Source: Phallusia mammillata
Lineage: Eukaryota; Chordata; Ascidiacea; Phlebobranchia; Ascidiidae
NCBI GenBank assembly: GCA_003260075.1
Contig: QLIY01000551.1
Span: 17,826-81,825 of the forward strand
Direction: 5' to 3'
DNA length: 64,000 bases
Part shown: in pieces, positions 34,396-45,800 of the stretch
Numbering within the stretch: position 1 is the stretch's first letter
How the letters are laid out: every line of letters starts with the position of its first letter
The notes under the pieces: generated by a model
What the model saw: only the letters and a program-made list of their open reading frames with translations
Databases searched by the model: none
What the model was told of the DNA's origin: nothing
Translations under genes and position numbers: made by a program

Positions 34396-35025
34396 ACATT
34401 TTAGTGAGTTTTTAGTGCGCTAAACATGAGTATGAAGTACGCAATATCGGTAGCAACTAGCAACCATTTGTTTGCCGCTTAGACTATTTGTTGAACCTTA
34501 TTGGTAAACGATGTTGTTAATTTTCACTCTTATTGACTTTGGATAATTGACATCTTATTGACTGACACGCGTCAACATTGCTGCTTGGCAACTATTCAAA
34601 TATAGGTTGACGTTATTTCGTCATAAAAGCCCGGTTTGTTTGGAGTTTGAATAAGATCTTTCACTACTTTTATCTTTATGTTTGTTAATCGTAAAAAAAG
34701 TTTTGAGTCGCTTTTATCCGTTGGTAACACAGTTTTTTTTTCTAGCTGATAAATGTTATCAACACAATATCACTTGGCTACCGTGAATTTAAAACAAATT
34801 ACTCGCAAAAAGGTGGAAAACTAGGGTAAAAAGCATCAACTTTTGTTGGTTGCGTGTTTTGCCATGCTAACTTCTCATTTAAAATACAAAAATGAAATGA
34901 ACAAATTTGTACTTAGATTAGAACATACAAATTATACTGAAAAAGAGTGGCAGACGATCAGCGTCAGTGTAAAGTTTTATTTGCAACAGAAATATTAATT
35001 TCGCCTATTAAGGCATCGTCAGTTT

Positions 35026-35040
35026 CTTATTCAAATAGAA
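35026..35040 (-). repeat. SL-like motif (complement), copy 3
   Basis: The minus strand reads TTCTATTTGAATAAG followed by AAACTGACGATGCC, the same context as copy 1. Confidence 0.6.
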
Positions 35041-35280
35041 CCTTATTAGATTAGAACATTTAAGGTAATTGATTCGTGTCCTGCTTTGAACTTAACTTAT
35101 CAAACATTATCGTTTCCGTTCTTTTCATCTCGTGTCAAATGTCGTCATTTAAACCTGCCAACAACGCCAAGCTCTTTGATATTTGATCCCGAAACCAAAG
35201 GTGATATTACGTAATTTGTCCATAAGAAACCGAAGCAAAAAAATATCCGAAATAATTTCGACCACTTTAAAATTATAATA

Positions 35281-35818
35281 AAGGCGTATTTACCACATTA
35301 ACTGAAAGAGTTCAAATTTTGCTTTCATCTGTTTTGCTGACTAGATAGCGAACATATAATATTTACGAATTATCCCAATTATAACAAACAGTTCTTTTGC
35401 TGCTTGTTAAAGTTAGTTGACTGTTTTTAATAGCTAAGGTTTTTATGTATTCGAATATAGTTTGTTGATCATTTGGCATTTGTTTACAATTCCCTTTGGT
35501 GCTGCGTCGTTGTGCTTTTGGCCTTTGGGGGGGGGGAAAGCAAATAAAACAACCGAAAAAACACTTTAACATTATAATAAAGGCGTATTTACCGCATTGA
35601 GTTTAAATTTTGTTTTCTTTTTTTTGCTGACCAGAATAGCGAACATATAATATTTACGAATTATCCCAATGATAACAAATAGTTCTTTTGCTGCTTGTTA
35701 AAGTTAGTTGACTGTTTTTAATAGCTGAGGTTTTTATGTATTCGAATATAGTTTGTTGATCATTTGGCCTTTGTTTACAATTCCCTTTGGTGCTGCGTCG
35801 TTGTGCTTTTGGCCTTTT
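35281..35818. repeat. local direct duplication around a 10-base G tract
   Basis: About 245 bases at 35281-35526 recur at 35567-35818 with a few substitutions and one short indel; the G tract 35527-35536 sits at the end of the first copy. Confidence 0.8.
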
Positions 35819-35855
35819 CAGTGAAGTTGGTTTACGAAACTTGATTACACTAGGG

Positions 35856-36654
35856 CAGTGTTTCTCAAACTTATACGGATCGCGTACCACCTGACAACTT
35901 TTTCTATCGCGGCGTACCACCTAAACCAGTGGTTCCTAACCATTTTGTAGTCACGGACCCCTTTTATAAATTTTAAGTCTGCGGACCCCCAACGTAATTA
36001 CCAACAGGTCTTTTTATGTTTCTCGTTTCTTGCATTATACGTTATTATGCTTTTGAAGCATTTTCATTCACCTTCACAGTCCTTTAATTTCGAAGAAGTT
36101 TCTGTATTGTAGCGGCCAACACAACAAATTGATACATTTTCTGGTATATTTATTTAACTTGACACAACACTTGTCCTATAAAGTCGTTTGACCACGTGTG
36201 TTATGATGTCACAATTGAAAAAACAATCACAAAAAGTAACTGTTCAGTGTTTCTGGCCCAATTAACAGTTTGCATTTGTATGCAGGATTGTAAAAACGGT
36301 GGAGAAACTTAAATATATTTTTCTGTTGGTAAAGATACTAAACATATTTGCCTTCATGGAACCCCTGAAACCATCTCGCGGATCCCTTTGAGGTTGAAGA
36401 CCACTGACCTAAACCCGGTTTCAATAGAGCGTTAGAAATAAGCCTACTTTCTCGAACCGACTTAGCGTATTTAGCAATTTCAAAAGACTGTCCAAACCAC
36501 GAGTATCGCCTAAACCAGGGCTGATCAGTTGGGTCAGTTGAGGTGCAATTTTAAATTGAACTTAAATTAGGTATCACAGAATTTTACTCGCGTACCACCT
36601 GAAAAGTTCCGGCGTACCACTAGTGGTACGCGTACCACAGTTTGAGAACCACTG
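35856..36654. mobile_element. outer hAT-type element carrying a nested hAT
   Basis: Starts CAGTGTTTCTCAAAC and ends GTTTGAGAACCACTG, with near-matching 8-bp duplications CACTAGGG (35848-35855) and CAATAGGG (36655-36662). Repeated GCGTACCAC words occur near both ends. It is interrupted by the element at 35927-36406. Confidence 0.8.
35927..36406. mobile_element. nested hAT-type element
   Basis: Starts CAGTGGTTCCTAACC and ends GGTTGAAGACCACTG, with a perfect 8-bp duplication ACCTAAAC (35919-35926 and 36407-36414) inside the outer element. It contains GGACCCC-type words near both ends, like the element at 60604-61057. Confidence 0.88.
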
Positions 36655-36693
36655 CAATAGGGTTTTTGTGAATGTCGTCGTACGTATAGGGCA

Positions 36694-36925
36694 GTGGTTC
36701 ATAACTCGTTTCAGGTCATGGACCAGCAGTGCAATTAAATAACTATCGCGGGCCAGTTCATTGTTAAATAAGGATAAAGAAAGTATCCACAACAAGCATA
36801 TTGGCTTGAAATATATTCCATCAATACAAAACCTAATTTTAAGAAGTAATATCAAATAACTGATAGCCAACAATAAAAGGCCAATAACTTGTCTGTGGAC
36901 CACAAGTATTTTCGGCATCATTACA
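36694..36925. mobile_element. possible hAT remnant
   Basis: A CAGTGGTTCATAACTCG end occurs at about 36694, but I find no matching second end or target duplication. Confidence 0.35.
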
Positions 36926-37383
36926 TGGTTGTTTTGTAATGCTTAAACACTAGGTACATATAACCTTCGAAAAGGGCTCAATCAAATACAGATCGCAAAA
37001 GTAACAAATAAAAAAGTCACGTTTGAAACGCGGGGTGTACGATAACTATCTGTTTTAAAACTGTGTTAAAAAACTAACATCACCACTGCAAAACCATAAT
37101 GCCGAAAAAAATCTTTTTTTTCGCATAAAATTCATTACACAACAGATTTCGGTGCGAAACGAATTTGCTTCGGCGCGTCATGATTTATACGTCATCACTA
37201 TCAAAATGATGTGTAGTGCGCATGCGCAATCAATCCATAATGTCGAGCCGACGGCCATTATCACTGATAGCATGTGACGGATGAAAGGAATGACCTTTCG
37301 AAATTCGATGTATTATTCATACGAGTGCAGCGTTTCAAAGAGCCTGCCTCGAGTGAAAAGTTTAACCAAATAAATGTGAATGC

Positions 37384-37490
37384 ATAAGCATTTGCCGAAA
37401 CGTTTCAAATATAAAGCATGACGCTTTTTACGTCTATTTAGGCCGTTGTTTTCACCATTAAACTTATGAACAGATCCGTATATAGTGTTC
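37384..37490. repeat. dispersed repeat family A, partial copy
   Basis: Matches the right half of the family (CATTTGCCGAAACGTTTCAA and ACGTCTATTTAGGCCGTTGT). Confidence 0.7.
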
Positions 37491-39061
37491 CAAATGTGAA
37501 TGTGAATTAGCAAAATTGTAGATTCCATGTACTACAGTTTTTATTTTTGACTGGGTCGTGTCAACCTATAAAGATGCCTGTTTTCTTTTCATTTCGTTTA
37601 AATATTGCACGTAAAAGTTTATTTCTTGTTTTTTTGTGAATTGAAACTGACTAAACCTAGCAAAAAACTGGTATGTAAAAAAAATAACAACAGCGATTGG
37701 TAAATGTTTGCAGTTAAATACAAGCTTTCCTGCAGTTTTGCTTTACAAACGTTTTAAGCCACATCAGGTGTTACTCGGGTTTTTTGTTCGAACCAACGGG
37801 TGCCCGTGGTTTTGTTCAATCTTATAATTTTGACAACCAAACTGTCGAACGTTTTGTTCCGCCAGCAAAATCATTATACCTTGCCAAAAAAGTTGCTGTC
37901 TGAAAACTGTTGACCAAGATAAGACGAAGATCAAACGACGATTCAAATATTTTGTTACGTTTGCATGAAACTAAAACGTCATGCCTTAAAATAAACGCCC
38001 CTTGGTTTTAAGTGTAGGAAACAAACCATCATGAAACCTTAGTTGTACGTCAGAAACTGGAGCGCAATTTTTTTCAGGAGAGACTGTCTTTGGGCCGCAA
38101 ATTTGCTTTATCAAGGTCATATTGCCACGTAAATGTGGCAAAGAGTAAAGTCAGGACGGAATCAAGTCGGCTTGAACCCGAACCCGCTCCCACAAGCCTG
38201 ATATACGACTAACTCTGGATAAAATAAAAAGTTATGATTTCGAAAAAAAGTTGCAGACAGTTGTGTGTGATTAAGGTAGGAGATATAACTTGTTTGCGAC
38301 GACAGTTACGACAATCTTCCCTTTCTAACGTAACAGTCCGCATTTTACAACGCGCTGCCTCGTTTGCCATTACGCAAGCAAACGTATCAAAATCGTCAAA
38401 AAATTTGCTATTTTATTGATTAACGTCAAACCTTTGTTCAAACGAGTGAACACGGCACGGCAACGCCGTGGATTGTTTGCACAGCGAGCGACGCTGGTGG
38501 TCCGTCTCGTTCTAACTTTGTTTGAGTTCTTGTCGGTTTTATTGCAGTGACGCTCGTTGTGTTGCGCGATAATGGTTTGATTATGACGTATGACGCCGCG
38601 ACGCGATCACTTTTTACGTCACAATCATGCGCCGGGATATCTTCAAAAACGGGTTTAGTTGGTTCCAAGGACAATCTACGTCGATATTCTATTGCTTTCG
38701 TATATTCGTAACGCTTGTATTTACTGGAGTTTCATTCCTGTAACTTATTCTGTCTCTAATTTTGTGGGATGCAAAATACTTAATACGTCTAAAACCTATT
38801 GGTTTGAATAACCAACCTATTGGTTTGAATACCCATTTACCAAAAGTTTTAAGTCTCTCTCTATTAAAACTCGTGGATGCTTAACCGGTAGCCAAGTGTG
38901 TTAAAATTTTCTTCAGATATGCGTATGTCGATGGTTCGAATCCCAACGCAGTGGGCTTAATTTTATAGCCCGTCTGACTGCGTGAAAATACTGAAAAAAC
39001 GGCTTGATTTAGCAGGTTTTACGTACAGTGCTAGTTCGCATTTAAACGCAAGTTAATATCA

Positions 39062-39864
39062 ATGCTAAGATTTGAAGTTTGTGTGCAACAGATGGGTAGT
39101 AAACTGATAGATAGTGTGAAAAGTCGAGCCTTGCTGGACAGGCCGCAAAATGTCGAGTGCTACCTGGATTCAAACCCGGAATTTCTGGCCAAGTACCTGC
39201 AACGCAAAATGCACAGCGCAGTTACCAACTATCTCGAGAACAACCCTTCGTTTCTCACTGAATATATCCGCTACAAGTCGCATCCTGTCCCAGACGACGA
39301 CGGCCTGAAACGGACCCCCCTACCGCGAAGACTTGCATCAATTGACCTTAAGAACTGCCCCCCTGAATTACCCCCAAAACCAAAAATGCGCATGACCTTA
39401 AGTGACCCTCAGTTTGCCAAGGGCATGACCTTAAGTGACCCCCAGTTTGCCAAAGACATGTCCATGACCTTAAATGACCAACTGATTCTCAAAGATACAC
39501 GCTTGACCCCAGGTGACCCACTGGTTGCCAAAGATACGACCTTAAGTGAACCCAAGGCCACCAAAAATGAACGCAAGACCTTCAGTGACCCCAAGGTCGG
39601 CAAAGATACACCCAAGGCGTTAAGTGAGCCTCAAGTCGCCAAACGACCCCTAAATGTACCTTCGAGGCGACCCTTGGCTCCCATTGAGGAAACCAAAGCC
39701 CGACACTTGAGTGAAAGCTTATCTTCGATTGAAGAAACTCATAACGATGTTACAAAGAGAAAAACGAGTATAAAGGAATCTGGCCGTCGATTCGCGATTC
39801 GGCGTCGTAAAGACCGCGAAAAAACTACGAAGTCTGAACGGGATAAAGCAGTTCAACTTGCAAC
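39062..39864 (+). CDS. exon 1 of the PDE: PDE5/11-like helix plus degenerate TLSDP repeats
   Basis: The ATG at 39062 opens 267 codons ending at donor AAC|GTGAGT. Residues about 35-75 ([19 protein letters not shown]...) resemble the N-terminal V-E-x-x-L-D...Y..RK segment of PDE5/11. From about residue 108 to 205 come seven imperfect units of 11-13 residues with the pattern T-L-S-D-P-x-x-A-K ([30 protein letters not shown] and more diverged). A basic, serine-rich segment follows. The repeats are unknown in PDE6/5/11 as far as I recall, look disordered, and are rich in possible phosphorylation sites. The first ATG (MLRFEVCV) is used; the Met at codon 11 (MGSKLIDS) has a possible N-myristoylation glycine and could be the true start. 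Confidence 0.8.
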
Positions 39865-42800
39865 GTGAGTGCTTTGCATCGGAAGGACGACTTTCTTGTT
39901 CAGAAAAAACAGTTTAAGAGTTTCAAATGGTTTAAGAAATGTCCAAGAAGAAATTTTGTCCAAGTTTTGATGCCTGAAAGTTTCACAGACAAAAAACAAC
40001 TTTTTTTTCTCATAAATTTTTTTTTTACTTATAGGCCTGCGTTGCTTTTCTGTTCTAGTTTTTAGGTTAAGACGCCTCCTATATTATTATTTATTTCATG
40101 ACATTGTTTACGAAACCCGGAACCTTGCTAGGGGTCGCCCTTGCACAATATGCTTGAATAGGTTAACGAACTAATATCTATGACATCATAAACAATAAAA
40201 ATCAGATGCGACGCAAATGATATGGTAGCCTTATTACTTCCTTAGAACACAAGTCACACAGACATCGGTGTCTTGCAATCGAAATAACGACGTACTTTTT
40301 CGTTACAGCGAACACAGTTTGCTGATCGAGTTGGCGAGGGAAATCCCCACCGTCGAGAATCCCGATCAGTTCTGTTTCAAAGCGTTGAAATGCGTCGCTG
40401 AGCTTCTCGGGGCGGAAAGATGCAGTCTGTTTTGGATCAGAGATTCAGCAAAGGTAATGGTTTATTTCGTTAACATTGTTTGCTATTCCATACACAAAAC
40501 CTACATGATATTTTGATTTTTACTCAAAACATGCATTATTTATTTCAATTTAACATTGTTTGGAGTGGTGGGATTCAGCCGGTTTGCACCGGTTCAATAG
40601 AACCGCCTCACGAAATTTTATGAGATCAGCGAACCGGTTAGCATTACTGGTTACTGTACCGGTTCTATAGAACCGTCTGAAATTTTATGAGATCAGCGAA
40701 CCGGTTAGCATTACTGGTTACTGTCTCAAAATTGACTTTTTGTAGCAGAACCGGCTGAAAAATATGACTTTTGTGATAGAACCGCTTTGTAACAGAGCCG
40801 ACTGAAAAAATGACTTTTGTGATAGAACCGGCTGACAAAAAATTTGAATCCCTGAAAAATATGACTTTTGTGATAGAACCGCTGCAAAATATGACTTTTG
40901 TGAAAAATTATTACTGTTGTGATAGAATCGGCTGACAAAAAAATTGAATCCCCCACTGATTGTTTGCCCTATTTATTCCACAAAACCTACATGATATCAT
41001 GATTTAAAACATGCTTGATTTCTTTTAATTAAACAGTTATTGGGTTAAATGCTTTGCTTCAACTAACTGTTAGGGATTGCGCTACACAAGGTATCTTTAT
41101 AATTATGTCACTGATCAAGTTATTTTGGTACAAATGTGATATTTGGTGTTGTGTACGAATTGCAATGTCTAGGTAAACAATCATTTTACGTTTTTACGTG
41201 TTAAATTTAAAGCATCCCGATTTTCATGTGCATATAAATGGACAAAATTCATTCAATTAACAGACACTTGACTCCAGCATAACCCATGCGTTTTTAGCGT
41301 CCTGGCTTTGTAACGAAACCGTTTATTACTTACCAAATTTATAAAGTGACCATAGAAATAAAAAGTGACTTGAATGAAATCTATATTAGCACCAATCTTC
41401 CGCAGGGTGACAGCAAAGAGTTGGTGTCTCGTCTGTGGAACGTTACACCGAAGTCAACGTTCGAACAAGCTGTGTGCGATACACGCAATCAGCTGGTCGT
41501 TCCGCTGGACATCGGCTTGGCTGGCGAGGTGGCAAAAACAAAAACTTCGATAAACGTTACTAGCGTATACGAGGTATTTATTTTGTTGTTCGTTTCATAA
41601 TTAAGTTCCTAACAATTTCTTCTCTTTACAAAAGTGTCAATTTTCTTACACTTGTAAAATCATAGAGCAAATATATGTGCAGACAGGGCACACTGTTTCG
41701 ACCTATAAGGTCTCATTAGTGCAGCTGGTGACGAGAGATCGGCCGTATTGGCTAGGGAAGCCACCAACGGCACTCCAGTTTCTTACACTTATTCTGTAAC
41801 TTTTCTTTTACAAGTATTTTTCCTAGTGAGATATTCATTTCATTGTGATTTACAGCGATGAAAACTTTAAAAAACGCTCTTTGTTTAAAACACTACATAC
41901 GGATCTGTTCATAAGTTTAATGGTGAAAATATAGGCCCAAAAAGACGTAAAAAGCGACATGCTTTATTTTTCAAATGTATTGGTAAATGCTCATGCCATC
42001 ATCAGTGATATGAAGGGCCACATCAGTTATACCCGTTTATAAACACTTTAATCACGTTCGTTTGTTTGTCCGTTATTCTATTCTATTTGTTTTTTAGTTT
42101 CCTGTTTTTTACTTTTTTTCCAGCATCCAAAATTTAACAAAACGATCGACGAAAAAACTGGCTTCGAATCACGTGACTTGCTCTGTCAGCCAATCATCAT
42201 CGAGCGCGAGGACCGCGTCATCGGTGTGGTCGAGGTTCTCAACAAGAAATCGAAAGAACCTTTCACATCTCAAGATGAGGAGGTAAGAAAAATATATTTG
42301 TTGCCAACAATGAAGTATTTCCATTTAGGAAAAGGGGGGGGGGGGGGGGGGGGGGGGTGAGAAAAATATATTTGTTGCCAACAATGAAGTATTTCCATTT
42401 AGGAACACTTTACACGGACTTGAAAAGTAATTTAATCATAAACATGAAACGTCTGCACGATGTATTCTATATACACCAGTACTTTGGCAGTTATGTTTAT
42501 GATTGAATATTTCTATCCAATAAAAGTTTTGCAAATAATATCCAGTTTTAAAATATAGTGTTGTTAACGGGCATTTGTCATAAAATTTGTTCAACTGACA
42601 ATGACACATAATTTATCCACACAACTAATCAGCCGTGATTTTGAGCGAAATTAATTTGGAACAGCGAACCTTGCTGGTTTCAGAAATATGCTAACCTTGT
42701 AAAGAAGAATAGACCTATCTGTTGGTCTACCCCAGGGCTGGGGAACCTGCGGCCTTTTAGGGCACTAAGTGTGGGCTTGGATGACAAAATACATTTTTAG

Positions 42801-45800
42801 GATGTTGATAATACAGACTGCACCAGACGCTGAAAAAAAATAGGCAGAAACGTATTTTTGACTTTATTCCACATTACTATTTGATTAGTTCTAGGGCAGC
42901 GGTTTACAAACAAGACCAATGGTCCCATAGTGGTGCATAAAGCGATTTCCATAGGACTACCAAAAACTCCAGGTTCAGCAATTTCTAGGTTAAATAAATC
43001 CTGAATGTTGTAGTGAAGATGAAAATGTAGTGAGGAATTTTAATGAGCTTGGACCGTAAGTCCTACAAACTACGAGGAAATAGCAAAACGACCAATCTGT
43101 AAGTCAAAAAGTTTGAACACCACTGTCCTTGGCCTGNCTATCCTTGGCCTGGTAAATAGTCTATGCGGCCTACACGAGTGTCGATAAATCATTTGGTGGC
43201 CTTTATAAACAAATAGGTTCCCCACCCCTGGTCTACCCATCCAAACAGGGTTCAGGTAGGTGGTATGCGATCATGGTTAAGAACCACTGGTTTAAATCAT
43301 CGAATGACGCAACAACCTGTAAAACGGCCATCAACAGCAAAAATGTCTACCCCCTCTATAGTATTGACCCTGTATTAAAGTATACAGTATATATATCTTC
43401 CAATAAACAAAAGTCTTTGGTAATTCGAGATTGATTTCTATCTACAAACAGTTGCTTTACTTTTTTTCGGTTTAGGTCCTTGAGCATTTTATCGTTTTAT
43501 GCGACGGAGCGATTCAAAACTGCCGGGGGGGGGGGGCTACCCCATCTATAGTATTGTCCCTTTATTATAGTGTACAGTATATATATGTTCCAAAAAACAA
43601 GAGTCTTTGGTAATTCGAGATTGATTTCTATCTACGAACAGTTGTTTTACTTTTTTCGGTTTAGGTTCTTGAGCATTTTATCGTTTTATGCGACGGAGCG
43701 ATTCAAAACTGCCGGAACACAGCGCAAATAAACAGACTTCAACAAGGAGCTAGGGTAAGTGATGCAATAAATCCGATTTGTGAACCGAACTGCTCAACGT
43801 GTTTCCTGCAGGGTTTGTGAAATACTGCAGCCTCGGGGGGGGGGGGGCAATAAATCTGATTCACCAAACTGCTCAACGTGTTTCCTGCAGGGTTTGTGAA
43901 ATACTGCAGCCTCGCTTAATTCGGACCCGTTTGGGCCAAAACATTGTCCGGAAGAGGCAAATATCCGGATTAACCGATGTCGATTAGTTCAAGGCTTACA
44001 ACATTACAAATCATTTGTATCTAAGTTTTGTTCGAATTAACCGAGGTTTACTGTAAAAAGGATTCATATAAGTATTTTTGATGAACTCGGATATATTTAA
44101 ATGTAAATATTACAGTAATCTCAAGCAATTCTATTTGCATGTCATATAAAAAGACAACTAAAAATGCTTTAATGTGCGAATTATAGTTGTTCTATGAAAG
44201 AAAGTCAACTGATTTAATCCGGAAATGAACGTTTTCATCTTGTGATCAACAAACTAAGTTAAGACATAAATTCATAACTTGGATTAGCCCTGAAGCGTCT
44301 ATGCAGACCATCGATACACTCACATAGAAATAATAGTACGCCATGCCTCCCGAAGACGTTATACCGAATCAGAAATCAGCTTAACAAACTAAAGTTTAAC
44401 AATTTTTTTTGCTCCCCAGTTGCAAGAAGAACTTTCGTCCCGTGTCGCCCACTTGTGGCCAGCTCGTGCTTACGACGACATCCTGAAGGAGCTCGTACTC
44501 CAAGTCTCAGAACTGGTCCAGTGCGAAAGATACACGCTGGCTGTTGCTCTCATTGACAACTGCAATATCGAGGGAAGTCTCCAGTTCGCCCGCTCCTACG
44601 ACATGTTGCTCCAAAAACCGAAAGGAGGACTCTTTGATGAAGAGGAGGAAGTAAAGAAAGTTGTTGACATGACCAAGTAAGTAACCCGAATGTTTAAAGG
44701 AAAACCGATCTCACTAAAAAAGCTTAAAGGAAAACCGGTCACACTAAAAAAGCTTAAAGGAAAACCGATTACACTAAAAAAGCTTAAAGGAAAGCCGATT
44801 ACACTAAAAAAGCTTAAAGGAAAACCGTACACACCAAAAAAAGCTCAAAGGGAATCCGTTCCCATTGAAGACATGTTAAACAGATTAATTTAAATTTAAT
44901 TTTGTTCTTCTCCTGGATTTGACATGTAGGAAACAATATAAATAGATTTGCAAGTAATCAAAAACCAGTTTATGACGTCACATTACAAACAACGAGGCTG
45001 GCTACGGTGCTTGTGATTCGACTTTCGTTGGATTCTCCACTCAACCTGTGTAGCTCAGTTGGTAGAGCGCGAGTCCCGGAATTGTCATGGGTTCGAATCC
45101 CACCGGAATCTAGATTTTTGTAGCCTGTGCTTTGCCATATGGGAATGCTTGGGGACCGACGCATTGTGGTTCAACGGAAAAGCTATTACCGTTTTAATTT
45201 CTACTTTTAATTAGATTAAAGAAATCCGACTGGGTGTTCAGCCACAAAGTAATCAAGAAAACGTTGGAAACGAAAAAAGTGAGTCAGCAAGTTTTTATGG
45301 TTAATTATACATACGTCAGCAAAAAAATCGCGTGAATATTTGTGTATTTTTTTTTCAGACAGTCAACATGTCAAAAATTACACCGTTTTCCGAATTGGGG
45401 GGGGGGAACACGCCAGCAAAAAATCGCGTGAATATTTGTGTATTTTTTTCAGACAGTCAACATGTCAAAAATTACACCGTTTTCCGAATTCAAACTTGAG
45501 GTAAGCGAATCCATTTGATATTGGTTAATAGCAGTCTAAATTTGGCGAAGCTTTTATTTGAAATTTATCCTATAAAATAATCGCACAAAAATATAACGTT
45601 ATTCAAATATATCATTGGGGGGGGGGGCTTGAGGTAAGAATCCATTTGATACTGGTTAATAGCAGTCTAAATTTGGCGAAGCTTTTATTTGAAATTTTAC
45701 CTATAAAATAATCGCACAAAAATATAACGTTATTCAAATATATCATTATCATATGGCTATGTAGGTTTTGTATTCCAAATATTTTTGACCCAAAAATACA

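Larger units (their letters stand above)
32961..39061. other. repeat-rich stretch upstream of the PDE gene
   Basis: It contains family A repeats (32965-33260, 37384-37490), a partial tandem repeat (34128-34395), an SL-like repeat copy (35013-35040), a local duplication around a G tract (35281-35526 and 35567-35818), nested hAT elements (35856-36654) and a hAT-like end at about 36695. No coding exon is supported. The promoter of the PDE gene should lie in about 38000-39061. Confidence 0.5.

Noticed and set aside
36574-36921. 115-codon minus-strand frame
   Set aside because: It runs through hAT element ends and has no recognisable domain.
41298-41405. Longer version of PDE exon 3
   Set aside because: It is in frame and has an AG acceptor, but adds 36 residues within GAF-A where the family has none. 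Kept only as an alternative.
44690-44893. Small gene encoding GKPITLKK repeats
   Set aside because: Only a tandem repeat in an intron with no initiation context or downstream domain.
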